21,539 bases of DNA, taken from positions 1 through 21,539 of the forward strand of contig SFGN01000045.1 of NCBI GenBank assembly GCA_004556565.1, given 5' to 3'. Below, one piece after another: positions 8,811 to 16,342 of the stretch. Position 1 is the stretch's first letter; the number at the start of each line of letters is the position of its first letter. Position numbers and translations under genes: made by a program. The notes below the pieces were generated by a model, which saw only the letters and a list, made by a program, of their open reading frames with translations, did not search any database and was not told the DNA's origin. This stretch comes from Lachnospiraceae bacterium (GTDB taxonomy: Bacteria > Bacillota_A > Clostridia > Lachnospirales > Lachnospiraceae).

Positions 8811-9398
8811 TTAATTATCTCCTTTCATTTCTGCATATTTTTCGGGGTTGCTCTGCTTTAATTCTAAGCGTTCTTTATACCCCATTGTCTTAAACTGTTC
8901 TTTTGTAATCCCAATTGCAGGACCATTTGTTGGACCAACCGGATTGTTTATAGGTTCATTGGCTCCAAAAAGATAGCTGTTATCCTTCTGGCACGCCTCG
9001 ATGGCCGCCTTTATATCTGCGGTCTGATCTTTACTGACCTTTAATGCTTCGACATCAAGCAGAGCCTTGACCGCTTTCGCATTTCTTCCTCCAGCTGCAG
9101 TGATAGCGGCCTCCAAGGACGTACCAAATTGCATATCTGCAATCTTTGTTTCATACTCTGCCTTTGACTGCTCATATTTTGTCTTATACTTCTCGACCTG
9201 TTTTTTTACCTGGTCATAATCCTTAAAGCCGTCAATCGTTGTATTGGCTTCCTGAAGCTGAGTCTTCGTCTGCTCCAGTTCTGTCTTGACCTGTTCCAGA
9301 TCCCCTTTGGCCGCCTCGATATCATTGCCATTCTCAGCCATAATGCTGTCTACCTGTTCTTTTGTCAGGCCCATGTCTTCTAAAAATTTACGTTTCAT
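8811..9398 (-). CDS. Capsid scaffold protein (Gp20 family)
   Basis: A 195-aa protein starting MKRKFLEDMG. It has an uninterrupted coiled coil over roughly residues 25-95 (LEQVKTELEQTKTQLQEA and onward), followed by a globular FGTSLEAAITAAGGRN segment and an acidic C-terminus. This is the classic phage minor structural protein GP20 / scaffold arrangement. It shapes the procapsid and is lost at maturation. The ATG has AAAGGAG four bases upstream. The gene is separated from the minor capsid operon part by a 180-nt regulatory-looking gap. Confidence 0.92.
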   Translation of the reverse strand: MKRKFLEDMGLTKEQVDSIMAENGNDIEAAKGDLEQVKTELEQTKTQLQEANTTIDGFKDYDQVKKQVEKYKTKYEQSKAEYETKIADMQFGTSLEAAITAAGGRNAKAVKALLDVEALKVSKDQTADIKAAIEACQKDNSYLFGANEPINNPVGPTNGPAIGITKEQFKTMGYKERLELKQSNPEKYAEMKGDN

Positions 9399-9481
9399 AC
9401 TGCTCCTTTCTCGCTACGCTTTTATACGGGGTTGCTTCCCATGCGTTGGTAGTTTTACGCCGTTCCGGGCAATTTTGAGTA

Positions 9482-9511
9482 TAAAAATAACACCCAGGAT
9501 TTCCCTGCGTG
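9482..9511 (-). terminator. Intrinsic terminator-like hairpin before the scaffold gene
   Basis: On the minus strand the arms CAC.CAGGG and TCCTG.GTG pair around an AAA loop, with one G/G mismatch, and are followed by TTATTTTTAT. It lies 84 nt upstream of the scaffold ATG, inside the late operon. It could lower transcription into scaffold and capsid or end a message from the upstream cassette. The stem is modest, so partial activity is more likely than full termination. Confidence 0.4.
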
Positions 9512-9523
9512 CTTATCTCTTTC

Positions 9524-9541
9524 TGTTGCGATATCGCAACA
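9524..9541. promoter_or_regulatory. 18-bp perfect palindrome, possible operator
   Basis: TGTTGCGATATCGCAACA reads the same on both strands, centred on GATATC, in the 180-nt gene-free gap before the scaffold gene. It is not followed by a T-run on either strand, so a dimeric repressor or activator site is a better reading than a terminator. No regulator for it is obvious in the window. Confidence 0.45.
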
Positions 9542-9579
9542 AACAAAATACCATCTGCCATTTATTGACTGGTGGTATT
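9541..9579 (-). terminator. Weak terminator-like hairpin after the 47-aa ORF
   Basis: On the minus strand AATACCA (9579-9573) pairs with TGGTATT (9553-9547), an inner CCA/TGG can extend it, and TTGTTTG follows. The 5' arm starts at the TAA stop of the 47-aa ORF. Together with the palindrome and the second hairpin it marks an end-of-cassette boundary, although the T-run is interrupted. Confidence 0.3.
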
Positions 9580-9722
9580 TATTCTTCGAATGCTTCGCTC
9601 CACGACGTCATTCCGTCGCATCTTTCTTTTTCTTTCTCGATTGCTTCTTCAATCTCTTCTAACGTTCGTCCGCTGTCTTTCACCGGGCCGTCATAGTAAC
9701 TGAAACTATTTCCTTTTTTCAA
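9579..9722 (-). CDS. 47-aa acidic protein, TTG start, possible partner of the capsid-fused JAMM module
   Basis: A TTG at 9722 overlaps the TGA of the minor capsid gene and is preceded by GGAAGGTG with 5-nt spacing, which decides the start. An in-frame ATG at 9737 lacks an RBS. The product is 47 aa: a short aromatic N-terminus (NSFSYYDGPV), then a strongly acidic/charged helix (RTLEEIEEAIEKEKE) and an acidic tail (EAFEE). I do not recognise a family. Being coupled to, and immediately after, a toxin-like C-terminal module, it could be a small immunity or chaperone protein. That is inference from position and charge only. Confidence 0.55.
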   Translation of the reverse strand: MKKGNSFSYYDGPVKDSGRTLEEIEEAIEKEKERCDGMTSWSEAFEE

Positions 9723-11491
9723 GTAATCACCTTCCATTCTATACCATATTCATTCACGAATTCTTCTAAGACTCTCAAATGTGCGTCCATCTCACTCATA
9801 TTATATGGCGTCTTCATATATTTTTCAACCCTTCCATCAAATAATCCTGATGTGAATATACGCGTTCCAACCTTATAGGTATATACGGTTCCGTCATGAC
9901 AGGCCACGACGCCCAGCGCATACCTATGTAGACCATTAGATGTAAAATCCTTTCCTGTCGGCGGCCGGTTTGTTGAATGGTTGTGTATACTAATTAAAGA
10001 ATATGGCTTACTATTATTTACCGCATCTGTTAAGCTTTTATTGTACTCAACTTCATAATCGGTTTTCCCTCCGGTTTGCAGACCAATAATCTTTCCATCA
10101 TTCCTATCTAAAAGGTACATGTCTTCTTTATCGGTCCCACTTCGATGTGTCAGCATTGCCTTAGCTCTCTGATATATACTCTCATTCACTTTTGCATTAT
10201 CTGTGATCTGGCTAAATTTTGCTTTATATTCTGAGGAGTTTATATATTCTAAGTCTACCCTGCTTTCAGATCCAGAAGCTCCCTTCTTAGATGTGATTCC
10301 ATGCTCACCTTCAGTACCTTTGTTCGCAATTCGCAAGCGTTCCCGTTGTTGCGGAAGATCAAACTGTTTTGAAAAATCCACATAGTGCTTATCCGTAAGC
10401 CTCAGCCGGCTCCTGGCTTCCATAATATCCTTCTTGTCTGCTCCGGCCGTCTTCAACAACTCAACGTCCTGCTTCTGCTTCCGGATCGTGCGCTCCAATC
10501 GGCGTTGGTATTGCAGGGCGCCGTATGTGTCGTACTCGCGGCCGCGGTAAGGCTTCTTCTCGTTCTCCTTCCGGTTCTGCTCCGCCAGCCACTCATCCGT
10601 GTATTTGCGCTTGCTGATCCCCGGAAGAAACGGGGACTTGATGTGATAGCAGTTGATTCCGGCGAATCCCAGCATCTCGCCCTCTCCGCAGATGGTCCGA
10701 ATCTCCTCGGTACTGTATACTTTGCCCTGCCAGCTTTGGTGATTGAGGTATCCGGTACCAGTGTTCCTGGCTCCCATATGCCAGTCCACCTCCCAGTGAT
10801 CCGTTCCAAGTTCCTCCGCATTCTTATCGCTTACCTGCTTCGTCATCTGGGCCACTCCGGTCATCACTGCCCGTCTGGCTGCCACCTCGATCCGGTCAGA
10901 CTTGCCAGATGCATAGTCCACAGTGCGGATCCCGCTGGCCGTCATCTCATCAATCACCTCGCCGATGGCCTGACTGTATGTCTTGGCCCCGGTTGTGATC
11001 CCCAGCATGGCCTTGTCTAAGCTGCGTTCTAAATACTCAGAGAGCGGCGTGAATACCTTCTTTCCATGCCCCATCTGAACGTTAAACCCTGTAGTCTGAG
11101 TAATATTTTCCATCGGCCTTAGACTGTCTTTCGTCTGCCGCCTGGCGGCCTCTACGGCCTGTTGTAGCCAATTATTATCCTCGTAGGGTAGATAGTCCCG
11201 GCCGACGGCCTCGTAGATTTCCCGGTTACGGACGTAATCGGATCTGGCTGCCTGCCTGTAGATCTCATCAATCTGCATCTCGGCTGTCTTGATAGCCTCT
11301 CCTATGATCTTCTTGATCATGACCTTGCTATTCCCAATTGCAATGAGCCGAGTGATCAGCCAGTCAGTAACCGGTGTGATCTGCGCTGCCTCCTTAATCC
11401 GCTCTACGATCTCGGCCATGATTGACAACTCCAGCGCTGTCATGGTGCGCTCCAATGGCTTCGGCAGCTTCTCCAATTCATCAGGCGTCAT
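9719..11491 (-). CDS. Minor capsid protein with C-terminal JAMM/RadC-like metalloprotease module
   Basis: A 590-aa protein starting MTPDELEKLP, with GAGGAG 8 nt upstream of the ATG inside the end of the portal gene. Residues about 1-390 match phage minor capsid protein 2: a long helical N-terminus, then HWEVDWHMGARN and ICGEGEMLGFAGINCYH. This part enters the capsid with the portal. From about residue 392 the sequence changes. It carries E456 (KEDMYLLD), H503 and H505 (ISIHNHS) and D515 (PPTGKDF), the E...HxH...D pattern of JAMM/JAB metalloproteases, close to RadC and to the JAB modules of polymorphic toxins. GC also falls at the junction: a sampled 60-base line from the module has 20 G/C and one from the capsid part has 34. 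Capsid-fused toxin modules are known from MuF-type prophage proteins. The target of this one is unknown. Confidence 0.85.
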   Translation of the reverse strand: MTPDELEKLPKPLERTMTALELSIMAEIVERIKEAAQITPVTDWLITRLIAIGNSKVMIKKIIGEAIKTAEMQIDEIYRQAARSDYVRNREIYEAVGRDYLPYEDNNWLQQAVEAARRQTKDSLRPMENITQTTGFNVQMGHGKKVFTPLSEYLERSLDKAMLGITTGAKTYSQAIGEVIDEMTASGIRTVDYASGKSDRIEVAARRAVMTGVAQMTKQVSDKNAEELGTDHWEVDWHMGARNTGTGYLNHQSWQGKVYSTEEIRTICGEGEMLGFAGINCYHIKSPFLPGISKRKYTDEWLAEQNRKENEKKPYRGREYDTYGALQYQRRLERTIRKQKQDVELLKTAGADKKDIMEARSRLRLTDKHYVDFSKQFDLPQQRERLRIANKGTEGEHGITSKKGASGSESRVDLEYINSSEYKAKFSQITDNAKVNESIYQRAKAMLTHRSGTDKEDMYLLDRNDGKIIGLQTGGKTDYEVEYNKSLTDAVNNSKPYSLISIHNHSTNRPPTGKDFTSNGLHRYALGVVACHDGTVYTYKVGTRIFTSGLFDGRVEKYMKTPYNMSEMDAHLRVLEEFVNEYGIEWKVIT

Positions 11492-11496
11492 CTATC

Positions 11497-12870
11497 TCAC
11501 TCCTCTACCATCGCCGGTTCCGGCAGGTTCTTAGCTGCCTCCTCCAACGTCTCGCCGTACCACTTCGCCCGGTATTCTTCTGGCCTCATGATTCCAGCTG
11601 CCAGGTCTTGCCTATCCTGCTGGCGCTCCTCTTCCTCATCAACCAGGATACTGTCCTTAAAGGTGCACAGGAATTCATATCCACTTCGGGTCATGCCATT
11701 GTAAAAGGCCAAAGCATAGGCCAGATCCTCCAGGCAGTCTTTAAGGTTGGACTGGATTGCTTTCACCATGTTATATTTCCGTTTCTTTGCGATCTTCGCC
11801 TCCGTAGCTGTTTTATCCACGTCATTGACGTCTGATAAGTCACCATAGGACAGGCAGACGTTAAACTCAATCCGCCGCAGGTAAGCATTCAGGCCATTGA
11901 TAATATTCTGGTCCCGCAACTCAGGGCTGTACTCCTTATACAACTCTTCCCCGTTCGATCCTCCGGAAAGGTTCAGTCCGCGATATAGCCGCTTGTTGAG
12001 CTTTGGCATTTCATATCGCGTCCTACCATCTTGTCCCAGAGTAGGTGCTTCCTGCAGCGCGGTGACATCCACATGCACGACACGCTCTCCGCTCTCAAAC
12101 TCCCAATCCAAACGACCGAATTGTATATCTGTCTTTTTGATCAAATTAGTTGCTGATTGATATACTGATACCCCGCATGGGGAACCGTCCACTTCATTCT
12201 TGATAGGGTTCCGGTAATAGCCGAAGTCTGGCCGCTCCACTCCGGCATAATTTATATTTTCGGGGAGCTCCGCCCATTCCGGCACCATACTAAGTGGTAC
12301 AGACCTTCCGATGCTCGCCATGTCACTGGACCGATACGCAAGATTCTGAATATTAAGTACTCTGGTCTCTTCCCAGGTATGAACTTCAAAGCGGATAAAA
12401 TAATCGTAATCTGCTACCTTTTTAACGTCAACAAACGCTACCCGAGTTAGCCTGCCGCGCGCATCAAACTTCAGAGGAATGAACCGTTCCTGCGTAATGT
12501 ATTCCACCTTATCTTCTCCTAGTGGTTTAATGCAAAAGGATCCAAGGGCAAGGCCGCTCTGCAGGTTCTCATTTAAATCCCTGACAGCAGATTGATAGAT
12601 CTTGTCCAGCGGCTCAACAGATATACTGGATTCCATCTCATTCAGACAGACGTTTGCAAACTCACGGCAGATTCCCTGTTCGATTTGAAGGGAGTCTACC
12701 TGCTCATCTACCCATGGAGCCTGCCCCCGGTACATGGATCCCCATTTTTCTATAGCTGATATCATATCCTGACTGATCGCAATGTCCTGCCCGAACAGTT
12801 CTTTTAATGTCTTGATCGAAAACATTCTCCGGTACACCCCCTTCACTATATTTTTAATTCGTTCAAACAC
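11497..12870 (-). CDS. Portal protein (A118/SPP1 gp6-like)
   Basis: A 457-aa protein using a GTG start at 12870 (AGG seven bases upstream). It matches the A118-type putative portal family. The N-terminal part has the AISQDMISAIEKWGSMYRG helix and DSLQIEQGICREFANVCLNEME. The middle has the wing-like stem strands VEYITQERFIPLKFD, and the C-terminal part has the long LRRIEFNVCLSYGDLSDV helix with TATEAKIAKKRKYNMVKAIQ. Twelve copies should form the ring at the capsid vertex through which TerL pumps DNA. It follows TerL by 15 nt and precedes the minor capsid gene by 5 nt. Confidence 0.93.
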   Translation of the reverse strand: MFERIKNIVKGVYRRMFSIKTLKELFGQDIAISQDMISAIEKWGSMYRGQAPWVDEQVDSLQIEQGICREFANVCLNEMESSISVEPLDKIYQSAVRDLNENLQSGLALGSFCIKPLGEDKVEYITQERFIPLKFDARGRLTRVAFVDVKKVADYDYFIRFEVHTWEETRVLNIQNLAYRSSDMASIGRSVPLSMVPEWAELPENINYAGVERPDFGYYRNPIKNEVDGSPCGVSVYQSATNLIKKTDIQFGRLDWEFESGERVVHVDVTALQEAPTLGQDGRTRYEMPKLNKRLYRGLNLSGGSNGEELYKEYSPELRDQNIINGLNAYLRRIEFNVCLSYGDLSDVNDVDKTATEAKIAKKRKYNMVKAIQSNLKDCLEDLAYALAFYNGMTRSGYEFLCTFKDSILVDEEEERQQDRQDLAAGIMRPEEYRAKWYGETLEEAAKNLPEPAMVEE

Positions 12871-12885
12871 TCTATCACCTGCCTT

Positions 12886-14529
12886 TTACTGGCCCTTCTT
12901 TTTCCAGATCCGGTTAGTAGCGTATCTGGTAGCATCAATGCAGTGATCATTTCCGTCTGGATAACCGCTGATCACATTGCCTTCCTTATCCCGTTCATAT
13001 TCATAATCAAGGAACTCCTGAGCTGCCACGGGGCACCTGACATTATCAATAATGATCTCCCGAAGGGATTGCAGCCACTTAAAGGAGTATTCACGACTTC
13101 CCGGGCCTTTGTCAGCTTCCCGGGCCAAAAGCCCATAGGACTTATAATCTCCCACAGACTTGTTCTCAGCGCTGTCACAGGTAATCAGATCATTACCTGT
13201 AATCCCCATCTCAATCAGCTTGTCTGCTGTCTTCCGGTTGCTCTGCTTATTACAGGTATATTCCTGCCAGATGTACAACCGTAGCCGTGCGGGATCATAA
13301 TGCACTCGCACAAATGCATACAGATCAGGATACCAGCCCCAGTCAACACCATTAAGAACATGGTCAAACTGAGCAATCTCCTCATCGGTTATCTTCCGGA
13401 TAGTCACATTATCAAATACGCTGCCTCCGCTGCCGTTTGCAACGCCCATATACTCATTGTCATAAGCATCAGGATTGACCTCTTTTAAGAACTCAGCTTC
13501 ATCGAGGAATGGTTTCCCCAGCCACTTAGGTGGCACGTCCAGATAGGTACTCTCTGTCACCAGCCTGGACGCCTTTGGTACCTTGATATACTTGTTGGCC
13601 CAGTTACTGGCCGTCTTCGGAGGATTAAATGACTTAAAGATATAAGCCACCTCGCCACCACGAATCACTGACTGCTCAATCTTACGGACTGACTCAGGTC
13701 CCACAAACTGATCTAACTCCTCCAGCCACAGGATACCAATGTATCCAAACGGCACCTTGATGGACTTGACCTTGCCTGGATCATCGGCTCCACGGAAGTA
13801 GATCTTCTGTCCGGTACTGATCCGGGTGATCTCCATAGGGCTGACAGTTGCGTGAAACTCCTCCGAAAGCTCCAAAGCCTCAATGGCCCATAGAATCTGT
13901 TGGTACACAGATCCTCTCAGCGTATCTGCGACCTGACGCATGACAACAGCGTGCATCTGGTCATTGTTCATGATGAGGTCGATCACTTCAAGGGATATAA
14001 AGGACGACTTCGTGGAGCCACGGCCGCCAGGGAAGACATATTCCGTATGACCATGCTCCTGGATATCAAAAACAACCGGAGCAAATACCGGGGCTATCAT
14101 GTTTGATGGAATCCCTGTGTACTTTACCGGTTGATCATTGTCTCTATTCGGTTGTAATGCATCGGCCTGAGCCTTAAGGTGGACGATCTTTGCCAGCTGC
14201 TCCTCTATGTCCAGATCGGACTTGAGCGTCTGACCCAGCGTGTCACGGATCGCCTCATAGGCTTTCACATTGCCGGCCAACGCCTTCTTAATAACGGCAG
14301 CATTGACGGCACTCTCCAATGTGCTCTCCAGCCCAAGAGCTTCCAGCACCGGCGTCCATTCCGGGCTATCAATCTCTGCCGTCAGAAGCATATTTAATGT
14401 ACGACGGAAGTTTGCTTTCCGGCGCCGTGCCTCTCCCGAAGCCTTTCCTCCGGCGATTGCTATTGCTCGCTGTTCTTCCGCTGTTCGTTCATGGAATCCG
14501 TGTCCGTTTAAGTTTTCATTGTTTGCCAT
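12886..14529 (-). CDS. Terminase: TerS-like N-terminal domain fused to PBSX-type large subunit
   Basis: From the ATG at 14529 (GTG at 14532 is too close to the GGTGAGG) the product is 547 aa. Residues about 1-125 (AIAIAGGKASGEARRRK, then a helical ALGLESTLESAVNAAV block) look like the small KGG-type protein that usually precedes TerL in Clostridia phages as a separate terminase small subunit. Residues 140-380 form the packaging ATPase: Walker A GGRGSTKS at 168-175, Walker B ILWLEE at 266-271 and the SFNPP coupling motif. The C-terminal nuclease has D396 (GVDWGW), D452 (CDSAE) and D528/D532 (GNDHCIDATRYA). It cuts and packages phage DNA through the portal. No separate terS is seen, which fits a fusion. 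Confidence 0.92.
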   Translation of the reverse strand: MANNENLNGHGFHERTAEEQRAIAIAGGKASGEARRRKANFRRTLNMLLTAEIDSPEWTPVLEALGLESTLESAVNAAVIKKALAGNVKAYEAIRDTLGQTLKSDLDIEEQLAKIVHLKAQADALQPNRDNDQPVKYTGIPSNMIAPVFAPVVFDIQEHGHTEYVFPGGRGSTKSSFISLEVIDLIMNNDQMHAVVMRQVADTLRGSVYQQILWAIEALELSEEFHATVSPMEITRISTGQKIYFRGADDPGKVKSIKVPFGYIGILWLEELDQFVGPESVRKIEQSVIRGGEVAYIFKSFNPPKTASNWANKYIKVPKASRLVTESTYLDVPPKWLGKPFLDEAEFLKEVNPDAYDNEYMGVANGSGGSVFDNVTIRKITDEEIAQFDHVLNGVDWGWYPDLYAFVRVHYDPARLRLYIWQEYTCNKQSNRKTADKLIEMGITGNDLITCDSAENKSVGDYKSYGLLAREADKGPGSREYSFKWLQSLREIIIDNVRCPVAAQEFLDYEYERDKEGNVISGYPDGNDHCIDATRYATNRIWKKKGQ

Positions 14530-14551
14530 CACCTCACCTTCCTATCTGGCT

Positions 14552-14583
14552 AAAATAAAAGAGGCAGTGAAAATCACCACCTC
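14552..14583 (-). terminator. Intrinsic terminator T2, just upstream of terminase
   Basis: On the minus strand GAGGTGGTG and CACTGCCTC form a 9-bp stem (two G.T pairs) around ATTTT, followed by TTTTATTTT. The U-tract ends only 22 nt before the terminase ATG, leaving no room for a promoter after it. Confidence 0.6.
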
Positions 14584-14606
14584 TCATTCGTTTCGTTTTG
14601 GGTATA

Positions 14607-14633
14607 GAAAAAGAGCCACTGGTGGGTGGCTCT
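14607..14633 (-). terminator. Intrinsic terminator T1, between ATPase and terminase
   Basis: On the minus strand AGAGCCAC pairs perfectly with GTGGCTCT around a CCACCA loop and is followed by TTTTC. This is a strong 8-bp GC-rich terminator. It lies 141 nt after the ATPase stop and is in tandem with T2. Confidence 0.7.
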
Positions 14634-14711
14634 ACAAATTTTCCTTTAAATTTAACAGAAACTTAAAACAAAAAAGCTTGCAATAAATGTATAAATCATA
14701 TATCATGATAA

Positions 14712-14735
14712 TATACTATAAACGAGTAGCTACTC
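14712..14735 (-). promoter_or_regulatory. Possible promoter element with upstream palindrome
   Basis: The minus strand holds TTATAGTATA (14721-14712), identical over 10 bases to the -10-like box in front of the large RNA at 16812-16803. Directly upstream is the 12-bp palindrome GAGTAGCTACTC (14735-14724). A second late promoter here is possible, but no iterons or clear -35 are present. Confidence 0.3.
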
Positions 14736-14738
14736 TAT

Positions 14739-14776
14739 GGGGTTCCCGTCCGGCCTGTCCGGGGAGCCCCTCTTTT
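14739..14776 (+). terminator. GC-rich hairpin with T-run on the plus strand
   Basis: GGGG..CCC and GGG..CCCC arms pair around a CCGG-containing loop and are followed by TCTTTTAT on the plus strand. It abuts the stop codon of the ATPase gene. No plus-strand gene is known to need it. It may protect the minus-strand mRNA 3' end or stop antisense transcription. Confidence 0.4.
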
Positions 14777-16235
14777 ATAATCTAACTCCTAAACCGCTAT
14801 GCAATCCCTGATGTGTTATAAATTTCTGATAATAATCTATTCTAGCTGTTGGGTTACGATATTTGAAAATAACTGATCTTTTAGTACCGTTTTTATTTCC
14901 ATTTGACACAAGCTGTCCAATATAACCTGCATCAAACAGATATAAAAGTAAAGTTTTAACCGATTCTACTGTGACACATTTATTACACTGCTCATCAAAT
15001 AATCGACCTATTTCTCTTAAATCAAACGCTCTCCCCCCTAATCTTCTGAATACGGTTGGAATCAAGTAAATTATATCTTCATCAATAAATCCTGATAACT
15101 CATTCTTCATTTCCTCTATAAAATACTTATTTGAATATACCTTTAAAACATTCTGAGTTTCTGAAAGTGTCAATGTCTCATTATCGGGATATTCCGTTTG
15201 GCAATATTTCAGAAATTGTAAGATATCCCGTGGCTTATAAAGTGTATGATCCAAGACATGTATCCAGGATGTTTTTCCTCGAATTTTTGTAGGAAAGATT
15301 TTATCCCAACATTCCTCAGCATTTTTTTCAGTTAAGCCACATAGTTTAAAACGTAAATCCACAATTTTTTTCAATTCATCTAACCTATTATTCCAGTTTA
15401 GAATAATTGCACCGTCTTGTATTATTTTATTCAAATCCGGATCATTTAGCATTGCGATAATATCTTCTCTAATTAATAAAACTATCTTAATCTTTTTATT
15501 AAACTGTGCTACTTTATCATTTATAAAATCCACACTACGGATCAAACTAGATATGATTTCAGCCTTATTTTTTTTATATCTTAGGATATCATCAAGTCCA
15601 TCTATAACTATAATAACCTTTCTATCATTTAAATAAACTTTAGAAATCGAATATAGCATTTTTTCAGTTATAACCGAAATTCTTTCTAAATAACTATTCG
15701 GAGATGTATTATATTTTTTCTCAAATTCTGCATCCAAATTTACTACACCGATCCCCAACTTCACCTTTGTAAGTCTTACAATATCCGCTTTATATTCACT
15801 GTCTAAAGAAAAGCCAGCCTGATCCAACAAATATATAATATCATTTATTGGGTCACACTCTGTCATTTGTAAATCATTAAATAAGGTTTTATATATTGTA
15901 AAAAGAAGCACAAAATCCCATGAGCTCTTATATTTTTGTGTCCCTGATACATCACTATCAATTCCAGTTTTAGCAAATGTACTGAATTCAAAATCACTTA
16001 AATTCATCAGCTTCGCTACCAACTCATTATCGGGTAATTTAGATAAAGACTGAATCTTAGCACTATATGCAGATTTCCCAACCCCTTTTCTTCCAACAAG
16101 CAAAAATTCAAACCCATTTATTAATTTGTCAACAATATTTCTGGTATCATAAAACGCGTTTTCAAAGATTTCTGGCTTCCTTATATACTCTTTAGTCGCA
16201 TCAGCAAAACCAAACTCATAATCTTTTAATTTCAT
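14775..16235 (-). CDS. AT-rich P-loop NTPase, Sll1717/FunZ-like, candidate moron or defence gene
   Basis: The ATG at 16235, with GAAGGGGGT seven bases upstream, gives 486 aa. A longer frame to 16283 would start inside a terminator. Near the N-terminus are FGFADATKEYI and FENAFYD, as in the Sll1717-type P-loop ATPases. Walker A is GRKGVGKS (48-55) and Walker B is VIIVIDGLDD (207-216). There is a sensor-like IRED near 256 and a YKPRDILQFLKY segment near 333-344. The C-terminal 100 residues look like a winged helix (LREIGRLFDEQ). The gene is very AT-rich: two sampled 60-base lines have 16 G/C each, against about half in neighbouring head genes. It has its own terminators and stands between the regulator and the terminase, a usual cargo position. 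Related STAND-like ATPases occur in phage defence loci, but the function here is unknown. Confidence 0.85.
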   Translation of the reverse strand: MKLKDYEFGFADATKEYIRKPEIFENAFYDTRNIVDKLINGFEFLLVGRKGVGKSAYSAKIQSLSKLPDNELVAKLMNLSDFEFSTFAKTGIDSDVSGTQKYKSSWDFVLLFTIYKTLFNDLQMTECDPINDIIYLLDQAGFSLDSEYKADIVRLTKVKLGIGVVNLDAEFEKKYNTSPNSYLERISVITEKMLYSISKVYLNDRKVIIVIDGLDDILRYKKNKAEIISSLIRSVDFINDKVAQFNKKIKIVLLIREDIIAMLNDPDLNKIIQDGAIILNWNNRLDELKKIVDLRFKLCGLTEKNAEECWDKIFPTKIRGKTSWIHVLDHTLYKPRDILQFLKYCQTEYPDNETLTLSETQNVLKVYSNKYFIEEMKNELSGFIDEDIIYLIPTVFRRLGGRAFDLREIGRLFDEQCNKCVTVESVKTLLLYLFDAGYIGQLVSNGNKNGTKRSVIFKYRNPTARIDYYQKFITHQGLHSGLGVRL

Positions 16236-16253
16236 GTAAATACCCCCTTCATA

Positions 16254-16275
16254 TTGTATTAATTTTAACATACAA
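16254..16275 (-). promoter_or_regulatory. Inverted repeat in the ATPase gene leader
   Basis: TTGTAT and ATACAA form 6-bp inverted arms with a 10-nt AT-rich spacer, 19 nt before the ATPase start and just after the RNA terminator. TAAAAT and TACAAT within it could be -10 boxes, but no good -35 is present, so this is only a candidate promoter/operator. Confidence 0.3.
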
Positions 16276-16280
16276 CGGGG

Positions 16281-16310
16281 CAAAAGAAAACACCCATCTT
16301 TCGACAGGTG
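16281..16310 (-). terminator. GAAA-loop terminator ending the large structured RNA
   Basis: On the minus strand CACCTGTC pairs with GATGGGTG (8 bp, two G.U) closed by a GAAA tetraloop and followed by TTTTCTTTTG. It lies 46 nt before the ATPase ATG and gives the upstream transcript a defined 3' end. Confidence 0.7.
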
Positions 16311-16342
16311 CCTTCTCAGGAGAAATAATTATGAAGGAAAGC

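Noticed and set aside
10385..11020. 211-aa plus-strand frame opposite the minor capsid gene
   Set aside because: Antisense shadow of a confidently assigned gene, leucine/valine-rich composition from reverse codons, no supporting context on the plus strand.
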